In this document: positions 36,175-46,200 of the stretch, piece by piece | Numbering within the stretch: the first letter of the stretch is position 1 | Layout of the letters: every line of letters begins with the position of its first letter | Virus record (IMG/VR): IMGVR_UViG_3300029915_000731 | Span: 36,341 to 100,340 of that record | DNA length: 64,000 nt | Strand: one strand, 5' to 3' | Origin: a virus | Notes under the pieces: model-generated | Told to the model about the DNA's origin: nothing | The model's input: only the letters and a program-made list of their open reading frames with translations | The model's database searches: none | Translations under genes and position numbers: made by a program

Positions 36175-39100
36175 ATGCCTAATATAACAACAATACAACT
36201 CGTTGGAGTGGGGGGAACGGCACCTTATAGTTTTTCAGCCCCCTCCGGTGACCCACAAACCACTTTGACTATGGGCACCTATGCTATCGTCGCCAGTTCC
36301 GGTAGCGCTGTTTTCGATACACTTCAGATTACCTCTGACACCCTTGCTCCGGGAAACTACACGGTGCGGGTTATCCTCAACGACTCTAACGGTGGCAGCG
36401 CAAGCAAACTCATTGGTGTGACAGTTAACGACCCAGCATCCTTCGTCATTTTGAACGAAAGCCAAGAGTTTGAGCCGACATCTTATCCTAGTGTGGCGAC
36501 CATACCACTTCTCTCCAATGGACAAAGTGGTACTGTGACTTGGTCTCTTCTACCCAATGTTACCTCACTTCCTAGTGCAACCATCGACTCGAATAACAAT
36601 CTGGTCTTCATCATGAGTGGGTTGGGTTCTTGGTCAGTGGGTCTCCAAGCGACAGACTCTGTCTCGAATGTGGTGTACAAGGTTATTCAGATTCAGGCAG
36701 TGTCTGCCCAAGCATATCAACTTGTGGATGGCCAGCTACAAATTAAAATAAACGCCCCGGCGACTAAAGTCGGGTTTCAAAATTTCACGGTTTCGGTGAG
36801 TGACGCAGCTCAGACAACAATTTCAACCCCGTTCACCTATAAGGTGAACACCCCCGTCAGCAGTGTGGAACTTGAGGCCGCAGTTTTCGATCACGAATGG
36901 GCAGCGGGAGACACCACCTCCTTGATTCTCCCCATTGCGGGGGACTTGTCGGGGTACTCTCTTGGAAGTGTTGCCCCAGTGACTCTATCAAACGGGTTGA
37001 CGGTGACCGTGGATGGTACTGATAGTGTGGTGAAAGTGTCAGGCCCTCCTTCTAATTTTCAGAACGTGGAGTTTCCTATATCGTTGGTTATTCTTCAAGG
37101 GGGAAACGCCGCCGCCACAGTTACGCGCACCTACACCCTTGTCTCGCACGACACGGCTACGGGTGAAACATTCACCTGTAACACCCTCCCCTATATTGTA
37201 GGGAATCAGGTGGCCTTAAACCCAGTTAAGCCCTACTTCAACTCCCCCAGTATATTCAAGGCATCGAATGTCACTGTTCGAGTAAAGAGCGGATCGTCTC
37301 TTCCCCTTGGCTTATCTCTTGATGCCAACACAGGACTCATCTATGGGACAGTGTTAGATTCAACTATCACGGCTAGTACCCTTGAGTATGTGGACAACCA
37401 AGGTACGATACAGGGGGTTGTCACCATTGCTTGGGATATCAAAAAGAACACATTCAGCCTCACCCCAAACATCACTGTTGGTCAGCTTCAGCAGGTGTAT
37501 GCCGGGACGATTACCACAAATTCTATCAGCCCCCTTACGGCTGTGACCATCTACCGGGGTCGGGTTCCGGCAGGTATGTCCGCTACCATCAACACCGTAG
37601 CCAATTCAGTGGTGTTTTCTGGGGCTCCCACTGAAGCGGGCTACTTTGATATTTGGTTTCAAGTCACAAACCAACTCGGGCAAAGCTCTTTCATTTACTC
37701 CCGGCTTATCATCGACTACATCAACCCACTAACCATTATGACTACCTCGCTCCCGTCAGCGACGAGTGGACTGCCCTACTCTGTAGTATTGAGGGGATTT
37801 GGTGGTGTGGGACAATACACTTGGTCAACCCCGACAGCATTGCCGAACTCATCGTGGTCGCTAAACTCAGCAGGTCTCCTATCTGGAACCGCCACTTCAG
37901 CAGATTCCAATTACGACTCGCAGATAGTGGTGAACCTCACCGATTCTCGTTCTGTTACGGTCTCAGCCTCTCTTGAATTAAAGGTAGATGACACCCTAAA
38001 AATTGTGACAAGTGCGCTCCCGAACATCATCCCCGGAGAAGCTTACGGTTCTGGGTGGGGTATGCAAGCACAGGGCGGAGTCGCCCCCTACACTTGGAGC
38101 ATTTCAGGCACCGCACTACCTTCAGGGATAAACTTTTCAGCGGTAACGCCTCTGTTTGGTACTGGTACGTTTTCGGGAAGAGTCAACACAACCGGAATTA
38201 ATCAGAGCGTGACCATCACTGTGAAAGACTCGGCGGGGAATCAGGTGTCACAGCCGTTCACACTACAGACTGGAGCAGCCTCGGGGATGTTGATCGACCC
38301 CTCCGGTGTCGGGATGATTGACAGAGGGGCTCCCTATCAGGGACTGCTTCGTGTCACCGGGACATTCATTGCTCCGATTACGTGGCCACAACCCGCACTT
38401 CTTCCAACTGGATTGACCCTCACTCCGACAGACAGTAGTGGGATCACTGCAACCATCTCAGGCTCATGCACGAGAGTGTTGAATGCTGTTTCGGTGCTGA
38501 TAACCGCCATTGATAGCGTGGGTAACTCAGCACAGGCCAACGCCATTCTTCAGTCGATGTCGAGTCTGGCTGTCGCTGCCACCCCACTGCCGCAGGGAAC
38601 GACCACGGCGTCTTACAACTATCAACTCACTACAGCTTCTACGGCCTACAACCCGCCGTTAGTCTGGACATTGGACTCCACTTCGCCAGCAATTCCCTAC
38701 AGCCTATCGACTAGCGGATTGCTATCGGGAAGCACCCCCTTGGCCTACAACCAGAACATTGTAGTTCGAGTTACTGATAATCTCGGGAACGTCAGCCCGG
38801 ATAATGTTGCTGATACAGCGGTGGGTACGTTGAATCTGGTTGTCCAGAATTCTACGTTGGCAATTCCATCCTTTACCTTACCCCACGCTATTGCAGGTCG
38901 GCCATATACCGCAACCCTCGTCGCCACAGGTGGGATAGGCGGGTATACTTGGAGTGTCTCAACTAACTCCCAGAATCAACCACCGTTTAACCTTACCTTG
39001 AACTCAACCACGGGAGTTCTTTCTGGTACAACGAGTATAGCGGGCTGGACGGAGCCAATCATCTTCCATGTTACCGATTCAAGCGGGGCTAATGTAGACT

Positions 39101-39531
39101 CGTTCCCAACTACTTTGACCGTGATTAGCGGTTTGGGTCTGGTAACGGGTATTGATTATACAGACGGTACCTCCTTCAACTACTTGGGGTACGTATCTGC
39201 TGGCACCGTGGATTCCATTTCTCCACGAACGAACTACTCTTTCTATGTTGTAGCGACAGGTGTGGTCACGACCTCGGTTGCCACCCTACAAGCGAACATT
39301 ACGGTGAACTCAAACTTCACAGCGACGGTCATAAGCATCACCAACGGGGTGGCGTTAATTCAACTTTCAGGTCCGTTCTCCTCGGGGATTGCAGGGGACA
39401 ACAGTTTTAGTATTTCAGTAGTGGATGGTACCGTAAGTGCAAGTAGCAGCTTTAAGTGGTATGTCTACAGTGAGTCCACCTTACGTCTCTCCACCACCAA
39501 TAGTTTTCCGCAGAGATTATTGCTTAACTAG
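36175..39531 (+). CDS. Second Ig-like (He_PIG-type) adhesin
   Basis: 1118 aa, paralogous in style to the 2034-aa protein. Around seven repeats carry the LPxGLxL....GxLSGT signature (for example SLPLGLSLDANTGLIYG, ALPNSSWSLNSAGLLSG, LLPTGLTLTPTDSSG, PPFNLTLNSTTGVLSGT). The frequent GGxxPYTWS openings are typical of this Ig subfamily. It starts directly with a repeat, without an attachment domain, so it may assemble with its neighbour or be a piece split from a once longer adhesin. GAGGATTGA precedes the ATG. Receptor or surface-polymer binding is inferred. Confidence 0.65.
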   Translation: MPNITTIQLVGVGGTAPYSFSAPSGDPQTTLTMGTYAIVASSGSAVFDTLQITSDTLAPGNYTVRVILNDSNGGSASKLIGVTVNDPASFVILNESQEFEPTSYPSVATIPLLSNGQSGTVTWSLLPNVTSLPSATIDSNNNLVFIMSGLGSWSVGLQATDSVSNVVYKVIQIQAVSAQAYQLVDGQLQIKINAPATKVGFQNFTVSVSDAAQTTISTPFTYKVNTPVSSVELEAAVFDHEWAAGDTTSLILPIAGDLSGYSLGSVAPVTLSNGLTVTVDGTDSVVKVSGPPSNFQNVEFPISLVILQGGNAAATVTRTYTLVSHDTATGETFTCNTLPYIVGNQVALNPVKPYFNSPSIFKASNVTVRVKSGSSLPLGLSLDANTGLIYGTVLDSTITASTLEYVDNQGTIQGVVTIAWDIKKNTFSLTPNITVGQLQQVYAGTITTNSISPLTAVTIYRGRVPAGMSATINTVANSVVFSGAPTEAGYFDIWFQVTNQLGQSSFIYSRLIIDYINPLTIMTTSLPSATSGLPYSVVLRGFGGVGQYTWSTPTALPNSSWSLNSAGLLSGTATSADSNYDSQIVVNLTDSRSVTVSASLELKVDDTLKIVTSALPNIIPGEAYGSGWGMQAQGGVAPYTWSISGTALPSGINFSAVTPLFGTGTFSGRVNTTGINQSVTITVKDSAGNQVSQPFTLQTGAASGMLIDPSGVGMIDRGAPYQGLLRVTGTFIAPITWPQPALLPTGLTLTPTDSSGITATISGSCTRVLNAVSVLITAIDSVGNSAQANAILQSMSSLAVAATPLPQGTTTASYNYQLTTASTAYNPPLVWTLDSTSPAIPYSLSTSGLLSGSTPLAYNQNIVVRVTDNLGNVSPDNVADTAVGTLNLVVQNSTLAIPSFTLPHAIAGRPYTATLVATGGIGGYTWSVSTNSQNQPPFNLTLNSTTGVLSGTTSIAGWTEPIIFHVTDSSGANVDSFPTTLTVISGLGLVTGIDYTDGTSFNYLGYVSAGTVDSISPRTNYSFYVVATGVVTTSVATLQANITVNSNFTATVISITNGVALIQLSGPFSSGIAGDNSFSISVVDGTVSASSSFKWYVYSESTLRLSTTNSFPQRLLLN

Positions 39532-39536
39532 GATTA

Positions 39537-41756
39537 ATGATGCCACTAGAAACTATCTCATACACGATTACTGGAGCCAACGGCCCGGTCACCAAGACAG
39601 TACAGGTGGACGTGGACTTGACCTCAGGCTCAGGCTCGGCACAGATTACCTATACGGGAACAAACGCCGGAACACCGGATACAGTAACGGCGACGGCGAC
39701 CATTGCAGGTAACTCGTATACATCCAATTCAGCTCAGGTTAACTGGCAACCGACTAATGGCACTGTACAAATTGGAGATGAGGTAAAATTTTACGGGTGG
39801 TCCGACTCCCCTCACAATACAGGTGAGAGCTGCTATCCACGTAAAAATGCAAATGATCCAGCGACGGCGACCTTCAGCGGTGATGGTCTAGGCAGTCTTA
39901 CCGTGATGAACCTCTCGACGGCGGCTTGCACCGCTACGGGGAGTTCCTTGGTGATTGATGACCTTGCAGCTTGGCCGGGTCTCTCGACTGGCCCTGGTTC
40001 TAGTTCTGGGGCACCTCGGTGGTGTGTGTATACAGCGGCGGGGGTGTATTCAACCTACACCAGTCCCACCCCAGGGGCAGTCTCTAGCTCCTCAATTTGG
40101 TCACAGAACGACAACTACGCATTACTCGGTTGGTTGGTAGTACCGAAAGCGGGGCAATATACCTTTAGCTGTGGTCATGCTACAGAAGCTATTTGGGGTA
40201 TCGGTGGTGGAGCCACCCGTATCTCAGGGTCTTCCTCAGGTACAATTAGGGGGCAACTCGGACAGGTTATGACAGCCGCCAATGGTTATCCCCTGCTTGA
40301 TGCAGGTTGGTATTCTGGTTGCAATGTTTCAAATTGGCTATCCGGTACTTGTACTGTCAGCTTCCCCAGCCCCGGCCTGTACCCGATTGAAGTTGACTGG
40401 GATGTTTGGTACCACAGTGGGCGCGGCCTTAACGTTTCGCTAAACACCGGAGTTATAACTCCAGTTGGTATTGTCTCAGCCCCTCCACTTAATGATGGAA
40501 CAGGTAATCTAACCATCACCCCCTCGGGCGGCAACGCAAACCTAGTATTTCAGGGAAACCAAGTTACCTTGACGGTTAATGTTTCAGGGATTGAATATTC
40601 TCAGACCCCCTACCTCCCAATATTGGAAGGGACACCCGCGTCGTTGAATATTTACAACTCCACTCAGAATACGTTTACTTTCCCGACTTTCCCGGCGTCG
40701 GCGAACTCCTTCTCGCTCACCAGCTCCGCTGGGGCACAGGAGGTATTTCAGCTCTCAGGGACTGACAATTCAAAATGGATGGGGAGGTTCGCTGTTTCCT
40801 ATAGTGACTCGGCTTTTGTGTTGGGATACAACGGGAACCCATTCGACATACCAATGCCAGCGGTCACCAACCTCACTATTCAGTGCGATGACGTGGCTTG
40901 GTTCGACGCCGCGAATGGCAGCGTGGATTTGTACACCCCCTCCTCACCGGGAATTGGGGGTGCCCTTGCTCAAGTCGAGGTGGATTGGATGCCGATTCCG
41001 AAGGTCACTTCGGTTTCAAACACCACCAACTTAACCGCAAACGGGGCAACTGTAAGTTTCGGTATCTCTTTGGATAAGGGGTTCACCCCCCAGCAACAGG
41101 GAACCTATAACACGGGTAACACTGTAGTTTCTTCGGTCTCCTTGCCGGGTTGCGTTGGAACGCCGACCCTATCTCCAACCTATGACGGAAGTGGTAATTT
41201 GACGGGGTGGACGGTGACTGCTCAACTGCCAACCTCGTCTACCCCCGTTACCTTGTCGCTTAACCTCACTGTAACTGGAAACTTGACTTATTTGAGTGGG
41301 AACACCTTTGTAACTCAGACAGTCAACTACATCAGTGGGCAGATTGCCACTATTCCTCTAGCGGGAGCCGGTCTGGTGGCACCGACGCACGTTTCCTTCA
41401 CGGTAAGCCCAGCGACTGTAGCTGAGACAGGAACGGTCACTTTGACTGCTCAGGTATTTTCCGCCAATGCTACTGCACCTAGTTGTGTGATGCAAGGTAT
41501 CGACTCGACAGGCTCCATTTTCACTATTGGAACCCCCACGGCTACCACGACAGCGGGAACCATCAATGGGCAGAGTGGATTCATTACCACATATACTTTA
41601 TCGTTCCCCGCTGTCAGTGGATTGAACGCAATCCCGGGGGATTATCTAGGCTATACGGCAACCGCAAATGGGTTAAAGGTCAGCTACACAACAACAACCC
41701 GTTATTACCGCAACAACCCGTCATTACCACAACAACCCGTTATTCCCACAAGTTAA
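39537..41756 (+). CDS. Adhesin with PA14/GLEYA-like lectin domain
   Basis: 739 aa; the second ATG at 39540 has the better spacing to AGGA. The N-terminus is one Ig-like repeat. Residues ~75-330 contain a PA14-like pattern: ALLGWLVVPKAGQYTFSCGH, paired cysteines, then SFPSPGLYPIEVDWDVWY and GRGLNVSLN. PA14/GLEYA domains bind carbohydrates in adhesins and enzymes. The remainder is beta-rich Ig-like. The last 20 residues are encoded by 19-bp tandem repeats. It closes the three-gene adhesin set ahead of the wedge genes. The PA14 assignment rests on pattern only. Confidence 0.55.
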   Translation: MMPLETISYTITGANGPVTKTVQVDVDLTSGSGSAQITYTGTNAGTPDTVTATATIAGNSYTSNSAQVNWQPTNGTVQIGDEVKFYGWSDSPHNTGESCYPRKNANDPATATFSGDGLGSLTVMNLSTAACTATGSSLVIDDLAAWPGLSTGPGSSSGAPRWCVYTAAGVYSTYTSPTPGAVSSSSIWSQNDNYALLGWLVVPKAGQYTFSCGHATEAIWGIGGGATRISGSSSGTIRGQLGQVMTAANGYPLLDAGWYSGCNVSNWLSGTCTVSFPSPGLYPIEVDWDVWYHSGRGLNVSLNTGVITPVGIVSAPPLNDGTGNLTITPSGGNANLVFQGNQVTLTVNVSGIEYSQTPYLPILEGTPASLNIYNSTQNTFTFPTFPASANSFSLTSSAGAQEVFQLSGTDNSKWMGRFAVSYSDSAFVLGYNGNPFDIPMPAVTNLTIQCDDVAWFDAANGSVDLYTPSSPGIGGALAQVEVDWMPIPKVTSVSNTTNLTANGATVSFGISLDKGFTPQQQGTYNTGNTVVSSVSLPGCVGTPTLSPTYDGSGNLTGWTVTAQLPTSSTPVTLSLNLTVTGNLTYLSGNTFVTQTVNYISGQIATIPLAGAGLVAPTHVSFTVSPATVAETGTVTLTAQVFSANATAPSCVMQGIDSTGSIFTIGTPTATTTAGTINGQSGFITTYTLSFPAVSGLNAIPGDYLGYTATANGLKVSYTTTTRYYRNNPSLPQQPVIPTS
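41693..41749. repeat. Three tandem 19-bp repeats at the adhesin gene end
   Basis: Units AACAACCCGTTATTACCGC (41693), AACAACCCGTCATTACCAC (41712) and AACAACCCGTTATTCCCAC (41731) follow head to tail. The period is not a multiple of three, so gain or loss of a unit would change the C-terminus and stop. Confidence 0.85.
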
Positions 41757-41776
41757 CAACCGGGAAGGAGTAACCT

Positions 41777-42457
41777 ATGGCCTATAAATATGCATATCCG
41801 GGACCACCGTTCCACTTTCTTGGCCATCTAAGCGCTAGTCAGTGGGCGGCGTTCAAGAAGTGGCAAGCGAAGCGTCAAAACTTCGATGCCATCTCTATGC
41901 ACCACCGTATCCGGGCTCAACAGCTACGGAAGACTGCGGGGGTGTTGGAGCAGTTTTACTCCACGGTGAATGACCAAGCCCTCACCCCAAGCCCCGCCGT
42001 CTGGATGCCAGACGGGACGAAGCCTATTTGGAAACCGGGTCCAGCAGGTCACTTCAATTACGCTTATGGGAATGACCACATCCCGATGGTCACCATGAGC
42101 AAAATCAAGAATCAGTACAAGGAACAGCTTCAGCGGGATGAAGAGGGTGTCTTTGCCATGAATCAGGTTCGTTGCTTGATTGAGAAGCATGAGGATGCGG
42201 GTCAGTATAGCTACGAGTTTACCCATCCACAGGACGCCGCCAAAGGATTGACAGGACTGTTGTCCAAAATTGATAGTCTTTTCGCAAAACCAGAGTACAG
42301 GACTGTTCTAGTGAGCGACCTGACAGATTTGAATAACGGGCTGCCACAAGCTCGTGTAAATCAGGCTGACGACATGGTTCCGGCTGAGCTTGATAATTTC
42401 AACCACTCGAAATCCTACCCATATGGTGGGATGGAGCAGGGGGATTTTCAACCATGA
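41777..42457 (+). CDS. Hypothetical baseplate-region protein
   Basis: 226 aa, not recognised. The N-terminus is aromatic-rich (YAYPGPPFHFLGHLSASQWA). A helical basic stretch (KKWQAKRQNFDAISMHHRIR) and a long central helix region follow. AAGGAG lies 6 nt before the ATG. Its stop overlaps the next ATG (ATGA), tying it to the W-J-I-like wedge genes. A baseplate wedge accessory role is inferred from place only. Confidence 0.6.
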   Translation: MAYKYAYPGPPFHFLGHLSASQWAAFKKWQAKRQNFDAISMHHRIRAQQLRKTAGVLEQFYSTVNDQALTPSPAVWMPDGTKPIWKPGPAGHFNYAYGNDHIPMVTMSKIKNQYKEQLQRDEEGVFAMNQVRCLIEKHEDAGQYSYEFTHPQDAAKGLTGLLSKIDSLFAKPEYRTVLVSDLTDLNNGLPQARVNQADDMVPAELDNFNHSKSYPYGGMEQGDFQP

Positions 42458-43230
42458 GCTACGATTTTTCTACAAAACTTATGCCATGCTCACACGAACA
42501 GAGTTTTGAACGGTACGTGGTGGACTATAAAGACTTCTCGACCCTACACCTAGCGGCAAATACGTCGCTCAACATGCGTGCCCCAATCAATGGACAGTCG
42601 CTGGTCAGGTTGTATATTCGAGGGAAGTTGGTCAGTTCCAATGACCGGGTGTATGGATACAGTATCAGTACGGACACCAATCGGTTACAAACCACTGATG
42701 CGTTTTATAAGATTAAGTTTAACCGTCCGGTGCGCTCCTACATCCCTTTGATTGAGGTCAGCTACCTCACTCTAGCCCCCTACTGCATGAAGTGCGGTGG
42801 GCAGGGACAACTCAATGACTACCATAAAGTCGCCAACGGGGGTATTCAGCGGGTAGTTGGGACGGACAAGCTGGTGCAGCGAGTGCTGAAGATGATCTTA
42901 ACCTCCCGCTGCCCTTATTACCCAGCGTTCACATGCAAAATTCGGGACTACATTGGGAAAAAGTGGGGAGTACAAATCACGGACGCGGATGTTGCTAACG
43001 AGATTATCAACTCCCTGTCGAACCTAAAACAGATTCAATCCGCCCAGAAGACGGTGCATCGGCTTGATCCTGCGGAGATGTTGAAGGACGTTACAGACAT
43101 CATTACGGCTACGCCAGACCCGACATCAGTTAGTGTTTCGGCTCAGATTTCCTCATATGCGACTTCTTCGAACCAAACGGTTCCGGTCAGCTTTTCTATA
43201 ACCACGACTAGACAGTTAGTAGGTAACTAA
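42454..43230 (+). CDS. Possible baseplate wedge protein (gp25/W position)
   Basis: 258 aa. The position directly before J- and I-like genes is that of the small lysozyme-like wedge protein W/gp25. A segment RVLKMILTSRCPYYPAFTCK has the 'iLtspGExxxrPxfG'-like arrangement seen there, although the match is loose. A CMKCGG pair near residue 110 (MKCGGQGQLNDYHK) is unusual for gp25 and may bind zinc. The start overlaps the preceding stop, and the stop overlaps the J-like ATG (TAATG). Confidence 0.4.
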   Translation: MSYDFSTKLMPCSHEQSFERYVVDYKDFSTLHLAANTSLNMRAPINGQSLVRLYIRGKLVSSNDRVYGYSISTDTNRLQTTDAFYKIKFNRPVRSYIPLIEVSYLTLAPYCMKCGGQGQLNDYHKVANGGIQRVVGTDKLVQRVLKMILTSRCPYYPAFTCKIRDYIGKKWGVQITDADVANEIINSLSNLKQIQSAQKTVHRLDPAEMLKDVTDIITATPDPTSVSVSAQISSYATSSNQTVPVSFSITTTRQLVGN

Positions 43231-46200
43231 TGCCAACACCGATTACTGGAAAAAACCCACTCGTCTCGCTTGTCCCCTCGCTCCCTTCGACGTTGACTGA
43301 CCTGTCCGTTGATTCGACCACGCTCCCTTACCAGATTCAAGCAGACTCGGTTTATAGTCAGTTGGTCATCACCGCCTACAATACCACCATGGTCAACTAT
43401 AACCCGGTGATCGCAGGGGACAATGCCACGTTTTCAGGCACCCTCAGCATAGACCCCGCTCAGGGTAACTCAACTGTTCAGATTGTGGCCTATAACTACA
43501 ATCCAAATCAAATGACTTGGACACCGGGAACTCAATATCCTTCTGGCTACCGTTTGGTGGATTCAAATGGGAATGTGCAGGTCTCAAGCGGGGGCGTCTC
43601 GGCTCCGTCTCAATTGGTTAACATCACAGGTGTTTCAGTGGCATCTGGGGTTCTCACAATCATTGCTTCAAATGGATTCACAGAAGGAACCCCGGTGGCT
43701 TTCACCAATGTCGCCATAGCCACCTTTTTGAACGGCGTCGCAGTAAAGATTTTGTCAGCCAATGCTTTGCAATTTACGGCGGCAACCTCTCACGCTGATT
43801 ACCCATTTCAGAGTGATTCAGGGGTAGGAACCGCAGTTTGGGCAACAGGCACTGGAAGCACCACGATTGATGGCACAGTCACATGGACGAATGCGGGGAC
43901 GCTCCAAATATCCCCGATGATTAAGTTCAACTTGATTTTCTTCCAGAGTAACTTAGGCACATTAATCGGCCCCCCATCTGCCCTTAGTGCCTATAAGACA
44001 CAAGATGTGTGCCGGATTGAGTGGCAGCAGCCAACCTATCCTGGAGTTATAGGAACGAGGGTCATGCTTTCGACCGACCCCTCCGGCATCAGCCCGAATT
44101 TTGTTCAATATGGGGATTTGATAACCCCCAGCACAATTAGTCGAACAGCCGTTGGAGTGATTTCTTCAAATACAACCACCGCGTACGACCCCACGACTGG
44201 GCAGCAGGTGATAACGACGTACAATAACACCCAAACGACAAATTACAACTCGGTTGACATCCCTTCATCAGCTCTTAATGGGGCTCAGCAATTCTATGCA
44301 ATGTTGTCAACGGTTGTTCAAGACCAGCCCACCAACGCTATTTTTGAGTCTCAACAAAACGGCCCATTGCTTTGTGGCTTCGTCAATTTGAAATTGACCA
44401 ACCCCACGGATTTTCTCGCGCTACAGCGCAGAGAAGATATTACCGCTCGGCTCATCACCCAGATGACCAGGTATTACCCAAATCTTGATCTGACCCCCCG
44501 CTCGGAGATTCGAGATTTGATGGTAGACCCGGTCTCCATCGAGATTGCCAACATGTCGGTTCGCGAGTGGTTTGCTCGCATGAGTCAGTCTGTCTCGGCG
44601 ATTTGTCAGGTGGACGATTCGAACGATGATGGGTTTAGCGATGCTTTTGATGCATCTCCTGTCAAGCAGCAGCTCTCCCGTGCGTTCAATCTCAGCCCCA
44701 GTGACACTCAGACTTTGATTGACAATCAATTCGACATTCTAGGAGAGCAAGCGGGGCTCGTTCGCAACAGTTCCTCACCTTCTGTAGTTACTTTGACTTT
44801 CTACACGTACGTGAAACCTGTGGCCTCCGTGGCATTTACGCAGGGGACAATCTGTTCCACGCTGCCCGACACTCAGACTCCGTCGCTAAACTTCATCACG
44901 ACAGGGTCAGCTACGGTGAATATATCCGCCGTAAACTCGTTTTACGACCCTATCAACGGCTGGTGGTCAGTTACAGTCCCCGCGTCTTGTCAATCGAGCG
45001 GGAGCACCACTAATGTGGGTGCTGGTACCATCCAGAAAGTTTCCTCAGGCACACCCGCTGGTTGGAACGTGATTAATCTTGCGGCTTCAGCCTTTGGTCA
45101 GGATGATGAAATCAATTCAGCTTTCGCGGCTAGAATCATGAACCGTATGGTTACGGGTGTAGATTCCGGGACACGGAACGGATACCTCACAACCGCCCTC
45201 GCTACACCGGGGATTGTTTCTGCCTCCGTAGTGGCCGCTGGTGATACTGAAATGCTCCGTGACTGGGATTCGCTTCGACAGAAGCATGTCTACGGGTGCG
45301 TGGACATCTATGCCCAAGGAACAACATCCTCAGAACAGAACGAGATTATCTCATACACTTATGGAAACTCAGGGACATTTGGCTCCCTCTCCTCTTATCT
45401 GACCCTCAATTTGACATCTAACCCAACAACGCTGGGGAGTAACAGCCTTATTGTGTTTCAAGTTGTGGGGTTCAATACACTTGAATACCCACTATACCAA
45501 GGGCTCCAGTTGGCGGTATCCCGCCAGTCGAGTAGCATCATTTACTACCTTGGGCTCACAAATGCCCAGTTTGATAACACCAACGGGTATATCCTCGTCA
45601 GCCCAACTGATATGGCATATCAGATTGTCGGGGATTCATTCACCCAGACTCCAACTCCTGCAATGTTTTCTGGGGTGGCCGTTAACAATCAGCAACTCCT
45701 CGCAAAGCTCGGGAGCACTGCGACTTATCAGTTAATCAGTCGTTACCACTCACCCCTTAGCCTGACTCCTGATCTTCAACCAATTACTTCAGTCAATTCG
45801 GTGACCGGACAACCTAACCTCACGGGTTCGGTGAACTCCTCCATTATTACTTTAGTACACACCTCCGACTTTTTGCTAAACGGTTCCTCCAATAAGGCTG
45901 GAGATGAGGTGCAAGTCTCAGCCACAGCCAGTGCCTCAACTACTGCAACCGTTACCGCATCTCTGGGTAACTACGTCACCGTAGACACCAACATGGATGT
46001 TCCCTTGATTAGCGGTGCTCCGGGGGCGATGCTATCAGTCCTATCAAGCGACCAGTCGGAGAGTTATGGCTGGGGGGTGGATTACACCACGGCATCCACA
46101 GGGGTTTACCACAGCTATGGGATTCAACCAAAACAGGTCACCTGCGAGGTCACTAACATTTTGATTTCAGGTGGTGTCCTGACAGCCACTTGCAACAATC

